Positions 31,084 through 40,766 are shown, numbered from the stretch's first letter. The stretch is DNA of 64,000 bases from Candidatus Kurthia intestinigallinarum (GCF_003991225.1 NZ_JTFC01000031.1:434001-498000); one strand, 5' to 3'. Numbers and translations are program-made. The notes: generated by a model from the sequence alone, not told the origin.

Positions 31084-32682
31084 TTATAAATAAACAATTT
31101 GATGACGACCATCAATTGTATACGGTAATGTCAGTAAATCATCTACTAATGTCATACCATAGTCATTTAAATATGGATACGGTGTATACGTACGTTCCTG
31201 GAAGCCTCCAAGTGGTAATAAGTCCCGTTCGATATCTCCAAAGCGACGCATCGCCACATCATGTTTCATTAATACTTCTTGCTCAATCTTACGCATCATA
31301 AAATCAAGCTGTGATTTATGGAAGTTTAAGTTTTTATCAACGAGCGTATTAACATGTAAATCATTCGCAATTAAATGCTCATGCAATGCTGCATATTGTT
31401 TTTCAATTAAACGTTTTGTTGTTTCAAGCGTTTGCTGTGCCTCTTTGTCATATACTTGCGCTTTAAAGCTTTCGCGTAAGTCGTCTACTTTTCCTTCTAA
31501 CGCGTCTTTCACCGTTAACTGTAAATCCTCAAGTAGCGCCTGTGTATGCGATGTCACCATCGTAATATTTAGACGTGGTGTGAATACCGGTACTTTCATG
31601 CCTAATGTCTCAAAGCCCTCTTTCAGCGTTGACCAATAAGCAAGCTCACCAGGCCCCCCGACAAATGATAGTACGGGAAGCACCATATCTTGCATCATTG
31701 GACGTGTCACCACATTATTACTGAAGTGGCCCGCCGCTGCTTGTTGTTTCATTTCATCTACTGTGAAATGAACATTCGCCGCATGATTTAAAAACTTACC
31801 ATCCTTACGCACTAATAAGTAGCGTGCGCCGTCCTCTGTGTAAAATAAGTTTGCCGCATCTTCTGTAGCACCGATTGGCATTGGATAGCCTAGTTCGACT
31901 AAATGCGCTTCACGTGCTGTAACAACTTTGGCAATTTCTTCTGAATGGTCGATTAATCGTTCAAAATAGGGTGCTTCGTATGCGCGTAGCTTTTCATCCG
32001 CCGCATCCAGCATTAATAAGCCATACTCTTTAAATAACCCGTGCATTAAGCGTACAAAGAAGTCTGTAAATGTCGTTGTTTGCTCAACTTCCGCTAACAC
32101 GCTCGCTAATAAATCTTTCGTGTACGCTGTTTCGCCAAAGGATGCAAAAATTTCTTTCACCCATTCCGTTAATGCCACGCGGTCAAGCACTGTATACGAT
32201 GCCTGTTTTTTATGCTTCGTTTTTTCACCAAAATTCACTTTATGTAATGTGCTTGTGAATGTATGGTTAATTTCATCGATATCATGATCTTCCCCAGCAA
32301 TCCAAAAGACTGGTACAACAGGTACACCGAGTTTTTCACGCTGCTCATTAGCTAAGACGATGACCGTAATCGCTTTATGTACAGAATAAAGCGGTCCTGT
32401 TAATAACCCAGCTTGCTGTCCACCAACAACGGCTACCGCATTCTCTTCTAATTCTTTTAAATGTTGCTCATCTTTTGGTGATAAGCCATATGGCGCCATA
32501 AAGTCGCGGATAATGTCGGCTAACTCCTGACGACGCACGGGATGATTTTTTAAATCATTCAGACGTTGTTCAAACGCTTCTTGTGTTTGTTCATAATGGA
32601 AAAAGGCTGCTACATCCCCTTGTTGTTGATAACTATTTAATAAAGGGTTTGTTGCCTTTAACTCAACTTGTTCCAATCTCAT
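31084..32682 (-). CDS. bshC: Bacillithiol biosynthesis cysteine-adding enzyme
   Basis: Adds cysteine to GlcN-malate in the last step of bacillithiol synthesis. The 532 aa full-length protein includes the N-terminal VVGGQQAGLLTGPLYSVHKA (about 86-105), the IAGEDHDIDEI segment and a C-terminal coiled coil. It occupies its usual place just upstream of the dcw cluster (yllA in B. subtilis). The ribosome binding site is GAGGAG about 10 bases before the ATG. It indicates a bacillithiol-using Bacillales host. Confidence 0.94.
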   Translation of the reverse strand: MRLEQVELKATNPLLNSYQQQGDVAAFFHYEQTQEAFEQRLNDLKNHPVRRQELADIIRDFMAPYGLSPKDEQHLKELEENAVAVVGGQQAGLLTGPLYSVHKAITVIVLANEQREKLGVPVVPVFWIAGEDHDIDEINHTFTSTLHKVNFGEKTKHKKQASYTVLDRVALTEWVKEIFASFGETAYTKDLLASVLAEVEQTTTFTDFFVRLMHGLFKEYGLLMLDAADEKLRAYEAPYFERLIDHSEEIAKVVTAREAHLVELGYPMPIGATEDAANLFYTEDGARYLLVRKDGKFLNHAANVHFTVDEMKQQAAAGHFSNNVVTRPMMQDMVLPVLSFVGGPGELAYWSTLKEGFETLGMKVPVFTPRLNITMVTSHTQALLEDLQLTVKDALEGKVDDLRESFKAQVYDKEAQQTLETTKRLIEKQYAALHEHLIANDLHVNTLVDKNLNFHKSQLDFMMRKIEQEVLMKHDVAMRRFGDIERDLLPLGGFQERTYTPYPYLNDYGMTLVDDLLTLPYTIDGRHQIVYL

Positions 32683-32762
32683 AGTCGCTCTTACTCCTCT
32701 TCGAATGTTTCACTCCTAGTAGCAGTATATCATTTCCTACTTTGTGAAATATATAAATGTGC

Positions 32763-33128
32763 TTACGGCATAAACAAATGCATGACCCATAACACAATAT
32801 AGATAAAGCTATATAATAAAAAGACGATGCGCCAAGTGCGCTTTAATACGCCTAAAAATTTCAGTTCTTCTTTCATGCGCCATTCAAGCGTTGTCATAAG
32901 CATTAACAACACAACAGCAACAATCCATGTGAGAACACCTAAATCGACATCAAAATAATTTTTTGCGAGCTGCGGTATGGAAAAAAGCAACACAAATGTT
33001 GTAATATCTGCTGCTGCACCAAATGCGCGATGGCCTTTTTTGATTAGTTTCATAAACAGAAAAACGATTAAAAAGATGCCCCATGGAAATTGGGCGCATA
33101 ATTCAAAAATTGTCGACAATATGCCCAT
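32763..33128 (-). CDS. Small membrane protein, DUF3397-like
   Basis: A 121 aa protein with four hydrophobic segments (about 5-27, 37-54, 62-80 and 97-118) separated by basic loops such as KLIKKGHRAFG and KRTWR. Position beside bshC and overall form match the DUF3397 family of Bacillales; no function is known. I start at MGILSTIFEL, since AAGGGGGGTGG is too close to the ATG three codons earlier. Confidence 0.7.
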   Translation of the reverse strand: MGILSTIFELCAQFPWGIFLIVFLFMKLIKKGHRAFGAAADITTFVLLFSIPQLAKNYFDVDLGVLTWIVAVVLLMLMTTLEWRMKEELKFLGVLKRTWRIVFLLYSFIYIVLWVMHLFMP

Positions 33129-33214
33129 TCCATCCACCCCCCTTTTTTTACCTTATGCAAGTATAATAATGTTTGAAGCTAAAATGCAAATCGAATTCAA
33201 TTTTACAACATAAA

Positions 33215-33257
33215 AAAACGAAGACCTCTCTTGCTAAAACACGAGAAATCTTCGTTT
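33215..33257 (-). terminator. Terminator of the crotonase-family gene
   Basis: Hairpin AAACGAAGA / TCTTCGTTT with an inner CTC/GAG pair, followed on the minus strand by seven T, 12 bases after the stop codon. Confidence 0.8.
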
Positions 33258-33268
33258 AAAACCATGCA

Positions 33269-34039
33269 TTATTTTTTGTTTTTTGATAGAAAACGATCGA
33301 CTGCTGCTAAATGCGGCTCTTGCTCCCAAAGTAGTGAACATGTGGCCACCTCTTGTTGGATGCGTGTATAAAGTCCGGCATTTTTCCACTTACGAATCTC
33401 CATCTCTTTGTACGCCTTATGGACACCTGGCTCCACTTTACGCATATCCTCAATAAATTCTTCAAGAGCATTTCGAGGCTCCCCCTCAAAGACGCGCATT
33501 GCCCAGCCAATATCATATAGTTGCTGTGCAGGATATGTTTTCGCATCTACTAGCATTTTGAGTGCGCGGTCATGACGCAGCCCGCGCTCAAATAAGTACG
33601 TTCCGCCACCCCAACCGGTCGTAATGGCGAGTGTCCCTTGAATAAAGCCACATTTCGCTTCGGCAGCCACGAGACGGAAATCACAAGCTGTAGCAATCTC
33701 ACAGCCGCCCCCTACTGCTGTGCCATTAATTAATGCGATTGTCGGTACAGGAAGTGTTGCCCATTCATATAATAGTTCTGCCATCTTCGACAACATGCTT
33801 GACGCTTGTTCTGCCGTCGTCAGCGTATGAAACTCAGATAAATCCCCACCTGAGCAAAATGCGCGGTCTCCCGTGCCTGTAATGACTAAAAAACGTACTG
33901 TATCATGTGTATGTACATAATCAATTACTTCACGGAAGCCATCCATCACGTCATCATTAATTGCATTACGACGTTCTGGACGGTCAATTGTAAACGTTAA
34001 AACGCCATCTACTTCCTCAAAAAAATACCCCTTTGTCAT
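33269..34039 (-). CDS. Enoyl-CoA hydratase/isomerase-family protein with altered active site
   Basis: Crotonase-fold protein of 256 aa. The oxyanion-hole motif CSGGDLSEF (62-70) and the glycine turn AVGGGCEIATACDFRL are present, so acyl-CoA binding is likely. The first catalytic Glu of hydratases aligns with E114 here, but the second, normally 20 residues later in a PE motif, is Q134. A canonical hydratase reaction is therefore doubtful; isomerase, hydrolase or dehalogenase-type chemistry is possible. ATG with AAAGGGTG upstream. Single-gene unit between terminators. Confidence 0.8.
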   Translation of the reverse strand: MTKGYFFEEVDGVLTFTIDRPERRNAINDDVMDGFREVIDYVHTHDTVRFLVITGTGDRAFCSGGDLSEFHTLTTAEQASSMLSKMAELLYEWATLPVPTIALINGTAVGGGCEIATACDFRLVAAEAKCGFIQGTLAITTGWGGGTYLFERGLRHDRALKMLVDAKTYPAQQLYDIGWAMRVFEGEPRNALEEFIEDMRKVEPGVHKAYKEMEIRKWKNAGLYTRIQQEVATCSLLWEQEPHLAAVDRFLSKNKK

Positions 34040-34136
34040 CTCTATCACCCTTTGTTTATTTTTTCGGAAACATACCTGTATAATAGCAATTTAATAAGAA
34101 AGTTGGCAATAGTGGAAAATTTTTACGTCCTATGAT

Positions 34137-34179
34137 AAAAAAAGAACGTAGTACCGATTAACAGATACTACGCTCTTTT
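34137..34179 (-). terminator. Second of two tandem terminators after rpmF
   Basis: Hairpin AAAGA-CGTAGTA / TACTACG-TCTTT with seven T on the minus strand. It lies about 90 bases beyond the first rpmF terminator and would insulate the crotonase gene. Confidence 0.75.
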
Positions 34180-34215
34180 ATGTGTGTGTGAAACTAGATT
34201 TTTTCCATGAATTAC

Positions 34216-34228
34216 CGGGTCAGACCCG
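34216..34228. repeat. 13-bp palindrome between tandem terminators
   Basis: CGGGTC-A-GACCCG. It is too tight to make an RNA loop, GC-rich in an AT-rich gap, and not part of either terminator. Function unknown. Confidence 0.5.
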
Positions 34229-34232
34229 ATAT

Positions 34233-34272
34233 TAAAAAGGCCGCCAAAGAGCCATGGTCTCTCTAGCGGTCT
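34233..34272 (-). terminator. Terminator of the yceD-rpmF operon
   Basis: Minus-strand stem ACCGC/GCGGC with an inner AGAG/CTCT pair, then five T. It lies about 20 bases after the rpmF stop. Confidence 0.75.
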
Positions 34273-34292
34273 CTCTCAGTTGAAAACTGAAA

Positions 34293-34466
34293 TTATTTGC
34301 TGATAACTTCTTTACCTTTGTATGAACCACAAGCTTTACATACGTGGTGAGCAAGTTTTAGTTCGCCACAGTTAGGGCAAGCTACCATACCCGGTACAGC
34401 TAATTTGATGTGCGTACGACGTTGACGTTTCGCAGTTTTAGAAGTTCTTCTAAATGGTACAGCCAT
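34293..34466 (-). CDS. rpmF: 50S ribosomal protein L32
   Basis: The 57 aa zinc-ribbon ribosomal protein starts [19 protein letters not shown] and carries two CxxC knuckles (CPNC and CKAC). AAGGAGGTG lies eight bases before this ATG; three extra upstream codons are not used. Having all four Cys marks the zinc-containing form. It is co-transcribed with the DUF177 gene upstream, as in most bacteria. Confidence 0.98.
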   Translation of the reverse strand: MAVPFRRTSKTAKRQRRTHIKLAVPGMVACPNCGELKLAHHVCKACGSYKGKEVISK

Positions 34467-34489
34467 GAATGGCACCTCCTTACAGATTC

Positions 34490-35020
34490 TTATTCATCTG
34501 TTTGATCAAAAAATTTAGCTAAATTAGCTAATCTTGGATCTACTTTTTTTTCGTCATTTTGTTTCTGACGAGTCAAATCTTCTTCCGACATAATCGACCA
34601 ATGATCGTTTTTCGGATTCATAATTTGTGCATCTTCCTTATACACTTGCATTGGAATCTCTAATAAAATTAGTTCTTCCAATACAGGGTCGACATGGATA
34701 ACATCGCCCTCTACAGGGTGAATATTATCTTGTTCATCATGACCAGCCATATCTCCCCAGCGGAAAATTTCCACCATGTCGATGTCGATTGGGTAAATGA
34801 CGTCTTCCCAAGTTCGCGCACAAGGAAGCGTTAGCGTCGTCGTCACGCGAAAATGACAATTCATTTGCTCTGAACCGAAAGTCGCTAAACCTTCGACATG
34901 TACAGGAGCAATTGCGCGAATGTCGCTATTGCGTTCCATTACGCTATCCAGTTGAACATCAGCGTTCACTGGCATCCCGCTTTGGCGATATTTCGATAAT
35001 TGTGGGATTGCCCATTTCAT
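34490..35020 (-). CDS. DUF177 (YceD/YlbN) rRNA-accumulation protein
   Basis: Conserved partner of rpmF; YceD is needed for normal 23S rRNA accumulation in E. coli and plants. The 176 aa from [15 protein letters not shown] contain the family signature [12 protein letters not shown] (Cys near residue 66) and a D/E-rich hinge with [15 protein letters not shown]. The start is fixed by TTGAGGTG upstream; the longer ORF of 236 codons crosses its own promoter and the divergent tmcAL gene. Confidence 0.92.
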   Translation of the reverse strand: MKWAIPQLSKYRQSGMPVNADVQLDSVMERNSDIRAIAPVHVEGLATFGSEQMNCHFRVTTTLTLPCARTWEDVIYPIDIDMVEIFRWGDMAGHDEQDNIHPVEGDVIHVDPVLEELILLEIPMQVYKEDAQIMNPKNDHWSIMSEEDLTRQKQNDEKKVDPRLANLAKFFDQTDE

Positions 35021-35050
35021 ATATATTATCACCTCAAGACAACAAAATTG

Positions 35051-35079
35051 ATTATATAATGTGAATAAATAGATGTCAA
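35051..35079 (-). promoter_or_regulatory. Sigma-A promoter of the yceD-rpmF operon
   Basis: Minus strand TTGACA (35074-35079), 17 bases, TATAAT (35051-35056): a full consensus promoter, suited to a ribosomal-protein operon. Its -35 is back to back with that of tmcAL. Confidence 0.9.
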
Positions 35080-35088
35080 GATATTTTC

Positions 35089-35118
35089 TTGTCACTACTC
35101 TCAAAGTCGGCTTATAAT
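35089..35118 (+). promoter_or_regulatory. Sigma-A promoter of tmcAL
   Basis: Plus strand TTGTCA (35089-35094), 18 bases, TATAAT (35113-35118). Only nine bases separate its -35 from that of the divergent yceD promoter, so polymerase binding may be mutually exclusive. Confidence 0.8.
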
Positions 35119-35149
35119 CATTAATAGTTAGTATAAACGGAGTGATTCT

Positions 35150-36328
35150 ATGAATGCAACAGGTATAATTGTTGAATATAACCCTTTTCATAACGGGCAC
35201 CTACATCATATCAAACAATCGCGTAATTTAACAGATGCAGATATCGTAATTGCCGTGATGAGTGGCCACTTTTTACAACGTGGCGAACCAAGCTTTGCAG
35301 ACAAGTGGCTACGAACAGAAATGGCGCTTCAAAATGGCGCAGATATCGTCGTTGAATTGCCCTATGCGTTTGCGACAGCACCAGCAGTCGATTTTGCAAA
35401 AGGTGGCGTGGCACTTTTAGCGGCCTTAAAATGTCGTGCCCTGGCATTTGGTAGCGAACAAGGGCAAATCGAGCCTTTTTTAGCCACTTACGACGCGATA
35501 GAGGGCGACAATGCCACTTTCCAGAAAAATGTACAGCACGCCGTCAAAAGCGGTCTAAGCTATCCTAAAGCCTTAAATTCAGCCTACAGCCAAATGACCA
35601 CAAAAAATAACGGTTCATTTGCCGATTTGACACAGCCAAATAATATTTTAGGCTATCACTATGTCGAACAAATTTTCAAACAAAAAAGTGCCATGCAAGC
35701 CGTGACCATTCCACGTATTGCATCGGGCTATCACGATCATATTTTAGCCGGCACGACGATTCAAAGCGCTACAGGCATTCGAGAAGCTGTTTTTGACGGC
35801 AGCTTACAAGATGTCGAAGCATTTATGCCGGCCAGTAATTTTTCATTATTACAGCAGGCAACGCTTATGAACTGGGATGTTCTTTATCCTACGCTGCGTT
35901 ATATGCTACTGCGTTTAAGTCCTTCTGAAATCGCGGCCCATGCCGAGGTCACAGAGGGCATTGAATATTTATTGCAAAAAGCTGCGCGCACAAGCGACAC
36001 CTTTACGCAGTTTATGACACGTATTAAATCAAAGCGCTACACATGGACGCGCCTACAACGGATGCTCACACATATTTACACCGGCTTTACGAAAGCACAG
36101 CTAATCGAGGCAAGTATGCCACACTACATTCGCCTACTCGGCATGACGGAAAATGGTCAGCGCTATATTTCAGCACATAAAAAAGAATTTACGTTACCAC
36201 TTGTCAGCCGCGTTGCCGCGTTTGATGATCCGATGCTTTCGCAAGATTGTAAGGCAACAGATTTATATTACCTTGCACAACAGCGCGCACCGGGTGAAGA
36301 TTTTAGACGTCCACCCATTCGAATTTAA
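35150..36328 (+). CDS. tmcAL: tRNA(Met) cytidine acetate ligase (YlbM)
   Basis: ATP-dependent enzyme that makes N4-acetylcytidine at the wobble base of elongator tRNA-Met, using acetate. The 392 aa begin with the nucleotidyltransferase core IIVEYNPFHNGHLHHI, whose HNGH is the HIGH-type motif, followed by MSGHFLQRGEPSF and the conserved ELPYAFA. GGAGTGATTCT precedes the ATG. It is divergent from yceD-rpmF and convergent with ylbL, as in B. subtilis. Confidence 0.93.
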   Translation: MNATGIIVEYNPFHNGHLHHIKQSRNLTDADIVIAVMSGHFLQRGEPSFADKWLRTEMALQNGADIVVELPYAFATAPAVDFAKGGVALLAALKCRALAFGSEQGQIEPFLATYDAIEGDNATFQKNVQHAVKSGLSYPKALNSAYSQMTTKNNGSFADLTQPNNILGYHYVEQIFKQKSAMQAVTIPRIASGYHDHILAGTTIQSATGIREAVFDGSLQDVEAFMPASNFSLLQQATLMNWDVLYPTLRYMLLRLSPSEIAAHAEVTEGIEYLLQKAARTSDTFTQFMTRIKSKRYTWTRLQRMLTHIYTGFTKAQLIEASMPHYIRLLGMTENGQRYISAHKKEFTLPLVSRVAAFDDPMLSQDCKATDLYYLAQQRAPGEDFRRPPIRI

Positions 36329-36335
36329 CGATGTT

Positions 36336-36472
36336 AAAGAGGCTTTGATATACGTGTAAAAAACCGCTCCTATGAGCATAAGAAAAACCGGAACCGCGTT
36401 TTAGTGCGGTTCCGGTTTTTCGCTGCGAACGCGGCAAAAAGAAAATGATATGTTTTGTCCGAGTCTCTTTTT
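36336..36472. repeat. Dispersed convergent-gene element, copy 1
   Basis: 137 bp between the tmcAL and ylbL 3' ends, strongly resembling 51739-51886. It has outer inverted ends (AAAGAGGCT... and ...GAGTCTCTTTTT), a conserved ATGAGCATAAG block and a perfect 15-bp hairpin AAAAACCGGAACCGC / complement with a 7-base loop, which should act as a bidirectional terminator. The right end runs up to the ylbL stop codon. Confidence 0.85.
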
Positions 36473-37523
36473 AATTAGCTTCTTTTAAATTTTTTAAATA
36501 GTTAAGTGCATCCGCAGCCGTTTTCACCGGAACAATTTTCATGTCCGTATTAATTTTTTCGGCTTCTGCTTTTGCTTCATCGTAATTTGATTCGATTTTA
36601 AGCTTTGGTGCGACTTTTTTATACACCGAAATATCATCATCTGGTGCAAAGAAAATATCAGCGCCCGCTTTATCTGCCGCAATGACTTTTTTATCGATGC
36701 CACCGATGCGACCAACCGTGCCATCCTCATTCATCGAGCCCGTCCCTGCGATATCATGTCCTTTCGCTAAGTCACCAGGTGTTAATTGATCGATAATTTC
36801 AAGTGTAAACATCAGGCCCGCCGATGGACCCCCAATGCTCTCAGAATCGATTTTTACTTTTGGATTTGTCGTAATGGATTTACTATCTGTAAACGAAATG
36901 CCGACCCCAATGCGACCATCTGCATCCGGAATTTCTTTTAATGTGACATTCTTTTTCATTATTTTACCATCACGCTTAAAAGTTAACTTCACCTGGTCAC
37001 CTTTGTCTTTTTTCGCAATGTAATCCGATAACTCGCCACTTTTCACTAATTTTTTATGGTCGATTTTCATCACTTCATCGCCAACTTCTAAAATGCCATC
37101 TGCGGCACCTTTTTTAACGACCGATGCCACGTAAATGCCATCATAATTCACTTTATAATCTTTTCCTGTTTCTTTAAAAGCAACATACTTCGCATTAAAC
37201 TGGGAATCGCTCATTAAATGGAGCTGACGTTCATTGTATTCCTTATTGGATTCATTATCGCCAAGCACTTCTTTTTCTGTCATGATTTCCTGCGTATCAT
37301 TCAGTTTGGCATACACATATGTAAACGGTGTTGCAACTGCCATCGATACCGTCATCATATTCAATTTACCAGGGCCCGGCTCATCGCCGTTCTCTACTTT
37401 TACATAATCTGATAACTCATAGGCATTTCCCGGCTTCATGATGTAATAATGTAGTGGGTACATAAAGCCAAATGCCAAAATCGCAATGACTACAAGCCAC
37501 GCGAAAAAACGTTTTTTATTCAT
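36471..37523 (-). CDS. ylbL: YlbL-like PDZ / Lon-type serine protease
   Basis: Membrane-anchored protease; in B. subtilis YlbL helps clear the division inhibitor YneA after DNA damage. The 350 aa have an N-terminal membrane segment (about 7-26), a PDZ domain (about 125-205) and a Lon-type proteolytic domain with the catalytic Ser in GGPSAGLMF and Lys in GGIDKKV. AGAGGGGG precedes the ATG. A coaD terminator lies upstream, so it has its own promoter (candidate TTGTAG, 18 bases, TAACAT). Confidence 0.93.
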   Translation of the reverse strand: MNKKRFFAWLVVIAILAFGFMYPLHYYIMKPGNAYELSDYVKVENGDEPGPGKLNMMTVSMAVATPFTYVYAKLNDTQEIMTEKEVLGDNESNKEYNERQLHLMSDSQFNAKYVAFKETGKDYKVNYDGIYVASVVKKGAADGILEVGDEVMKIDHKKLVKSGELSDYIAKKDKGDQVKLTFKRDGKIMKKNVTLKEIPDADGRIGVGISFTDSKSITTNPKVKIDSESIGGPSAGLMFTLEIIDQLTPGDLAKGHDIAGTGSMNEDGTVGRIGGIDKKVIAADKAGADIFFAPDDDISVYKKVAPKLKIESNYDEAKAEAEKINTDMKIVPVKTAADALNYLKNLKEAN

Positions 37524-37600
37524 TTGATGGCCCCCTCTCTGTCGTGTAAGACGTCTAATCTGTCATTATGTTACCGCTTTTTCATACTTTTCTACAACAA

Positions 37601-37631
37601 AAAAGACTACCACGTTCACAGCAGTAGCCTC
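37601..37631 (-). terminator. Terminator of rsmD-coaD
   Basis: Minus-strand hairpin GGCTAC / GTAGTC followed by six T, a few bases after the coaD stop. Confidence 0.75.
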
Positions 37632-37637
37632 ATCGCT

Positions 37638-38691
<1,054 letters not shown>

Positions 38692-38706
38692 AAATTTGAT
38701 CCCTCA

Positions 38707-40137
38707 TTATTTCAGCGCGTCATCGGAAATCGTAATATCAATTCGCTTGTCTGCCTTTTGAATATCTGCTCCAAATAGACGTAGTAGCCAAGTTTCTTCG
38801 ATATAATAATGACCGTTAATTACCTCAAATGGTTGTGAGGCAATGTCGTAGCGCTTGTTGTTATATACATAAAATGCAGACGACATCGGGAAGCGATAAT
38901 GTTGTGATTTATTGCTCACATAATAACCGTTGTTCCCCTTCTTCGCTGTATACCCTAGTGTATCAAATAATGCCTCTGCAGCATATAACACGCGACCATC
39001 TTTTAAAATAACTTGCATATTTTTTTGTTCGACTTTGTTGACATAAATCGTTCGACTATCCTCAAACAACAGTGGTGCAACCTTTTTCGACTGGGCATTC
39101 ATCGTGAAATAACTCGTCGCAGAGTCTAATGTTTGGCCAAGTAGCTTATCAAGCTTCGATGTCGAAATCTTTTCGCCTTCTAAACTTTCTAGACCATTTT
39201 TCCACGTATTTTTCTGCGCATCTGTCATGAAGTCATCTAATGTTGTCACCATTTCCTTCGTCTTTTGGTCCCCGTACTTATCACCCGTTAAAAACGATGC
39301 AACAACTGCCGGTAACCACGATGTGCCGGTAAACGTATAGTTCTGCTTCACTTGATTGACCGCAATTTGCTCAGCTAAGCGCATATCTGTAATGTTTTTC
39401 ACAAATAAAATTCGGTAACCATCTTGTAAATTATTTGTTTGAATAATATCTAAATGATTCGAATTATTCATGGCTGTATTGCTAAGTGCTTTTTGCATCT
39501 TCTCCGTCACGATACCACGACCATAAATCGTCACTTCATCGCTTGTAAAGGCTTTTTTCATCGGTTTTTTTTGCCAGTACAGCTCATAAACGGCACCCTT
39601 TCCGCTAAAATACGAATAATCAATTAATGTCATCTTTTTCGTTGCAATATTGGGTAAACCTGTAAACCATTGACCCCCGATACGCTTCTCATCCGTAATA
39701 TGGACTTGCGTTTGCATCACAATACCACGCTTTAACGTCGCGAAAATATTCGTTAATAACTTTTCAGATGTCATGCCTTTTTTTAGTGGAATCGTATATT
39801 GAATTTGCTGTGTCGCTGATTCTCCTTTTTTAAATTGTGTCATCGTCTTATCAAGACGCTCACAATTCACGGCATCTCCTGCTGCATCTTTCACACATTT
39901 TTTGCCGGTGCTAGCATGTTTAGGCCAGGAAATCGATACAGGCGACTTTGGTAAATTTGTAAAGGTTTGCTTGATGACTAATTTATTTCCTTGGTATGTC
40001 ACATCAATCACCTGGTTATAACGAAAGGACTGTGCGACATCATCGAGCTTATCCGAATAGACGTGATATTGAAACGTCAGCATAATGCCATTTACAAATA
40101 CCAATAATGCAAATAAAATAATGGCTACTTTTTTCAT
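38707..40137 (-). CDS. Unrecognised membrane-anchored extracellular protein with C-terminal stalk-like domain
   Basis: 476 aa; I do not recognise the whole protein. Residues 1-24 form a signal or membrane anchor (KKVAIILFALLVFVNGIMLTF). The exported body has a beta-rich N-terminal part with a pair of Cys about 15 apart near residues 80-95 that could form a disulfide, and a middle region of mixed structure. Residues about 365-476 look like two copper-amine-oxidase-N-type stalk units (VILKDGRVLYAAEALFDTLGY and YIEETWLLRLFG). It sits upstream of rsmD on the same strand and divergent from 40192-40581. A cell-surface or wall-associated role is likely; the ligand is unknown. Confidence 0.7.
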   Translation of the reverse strand: MKKVAIILFALLVFVNGIMLTFQYHVYSDKLDDVAQSFRYNQVIDVTYQGNKLVIKQTFTNLPKSPVSISWPKHASTGKKCVKDAAGDAVNCERLDKTMTQFKKGESATQQIQYTIPLKKGMTSEKLLTNIFATLKRGIVMQTQVHITDEKRIGGQWFTGLPNIATKKMTLIDYSYFSGKGAVYELYWQKKPMKKAFTSDEVTIYGRGIVTEKMQKALSNTAMNNSNHLDIIQTNNLQDGYRILFVKNITDMRLAEQIAVNQVKQNYTFTGTSWLPAVVASFLTGDKYGDQKTKEMVTTLDDFMTDAQKNTWKNGLESLEGEKISTSKLDKLLGQTLDSATSYFTMNAQSKKVAPLLFEDSRTIYVNKVEQKNMQVILKDGRVLYAAEALFDTLGYTAKKGNNGYYVSNKSQHYRFPMSSAFYVYNNKRYDIASQPFEVINGHYYIEETWLLRLFGADIQKADKRIDITISDDALK

Positions 40138-40191
40138 GTGCTAATCCCCCTGCATCATGATAATATTTATAGGAAAGGATGTGTATTTATA

Positions 40192-40581
40192 ATGATCGAA
40201 CGCTTTATTGAATTAGGACAAGGTTATGGCGATCTGTATGAAATGTTAGAAATTATGAAAACAAATCAAGAGCGCATTCACAATACCTTCGTCTTCGTTT
40301 CCGAAAAAGACGGCAAAAAAGTAGCATCATTTGCGGTTGCAATGAAACCAGTTGGTGACAGCAAATTTATGCCAATCTATATTTGTCGCGAAGGAATCCC
40401 TTACAATGCTGAAAAAACATCACAGCGCTATGACCTTTTCAAAGAAGGCATTGAAGCTGCTAATAAAATATTGATCACATTAGAAGTTAAACACTCTTCT
40501 GCCTATGTAGAAACAACACTTTATTATCAATATTTAATCGGGTTGCTACGTCTGTACCATTACATTCCAAACCTAGGTTAA
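40192..40581 (+). CDS. Conserved Bacillales protein, DUF7147-like
   Basis: 129 aa soluble protein starting MIERFIELGQGYGDLYEM, with AAAGGATGTG eight bases upstream; the 18-codon extension to an earlier ATG has no ribosome binding site. Similar Bacillus proteins lie near ylbG and are sometimes wrongly named methylthioribose kinase; I recall the family as DUF7147. No catalytic motif is visible. A candidate promoter TTTACA, 17 bases, TAAAAT lies at 40091-40119. Function unknown. Confidence 0.75.
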   Translation: MIERFIELGQGYGDLYEMLEIMKTNQERIHNTFVFVSEKDGKKVASFAVAMKPVGDSKFMPIYICREGIPYNAEKTSQRYDLFKEGIEAANKILITLEVKHSSAYVETTLYYQYLIGLLRLYHYIPNLG

Positions 40582-40611
40582 TTTTTTGCTACATGCATTC
40601 GTATAGAAAAT

Positions 40612-40642
40612 AAAACCGCGCTTTTGGCGCGGTTTTATTTTT
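40612..40642 (+). terminator. Terminator of the DUF7147-like gene
   Basis: Perfect hairpin AAAACCGCGC / GCGCGGTTTT with a short T-rich loop followed by ATTTTT on the plus strand. A smaller GAC-GCTAGC-GTC hairpin with seven T at about 40729-40749 may be a back-up. Confidence 0.85.
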
Positions 40643-40766
40643 CCCGGTCTAAACTCTTCCAATAAGGATAAAAGAATTATACGCGCAGTTGCATTTTATA
40701 GACTAAAAAGCCTATTTGCATTATTATCGACAGCTAGCCGTCTTTTTTTATCATTTTTATAATAAT

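Noticed and set aside
35021-35200. A 60-residue N-terminal extension of the DUF177 protein
   Set aside because: It would span a perfect sigma-A promoter and part of the divergent tmcAL gene; the downstream ATG has the good ribosome binding site.
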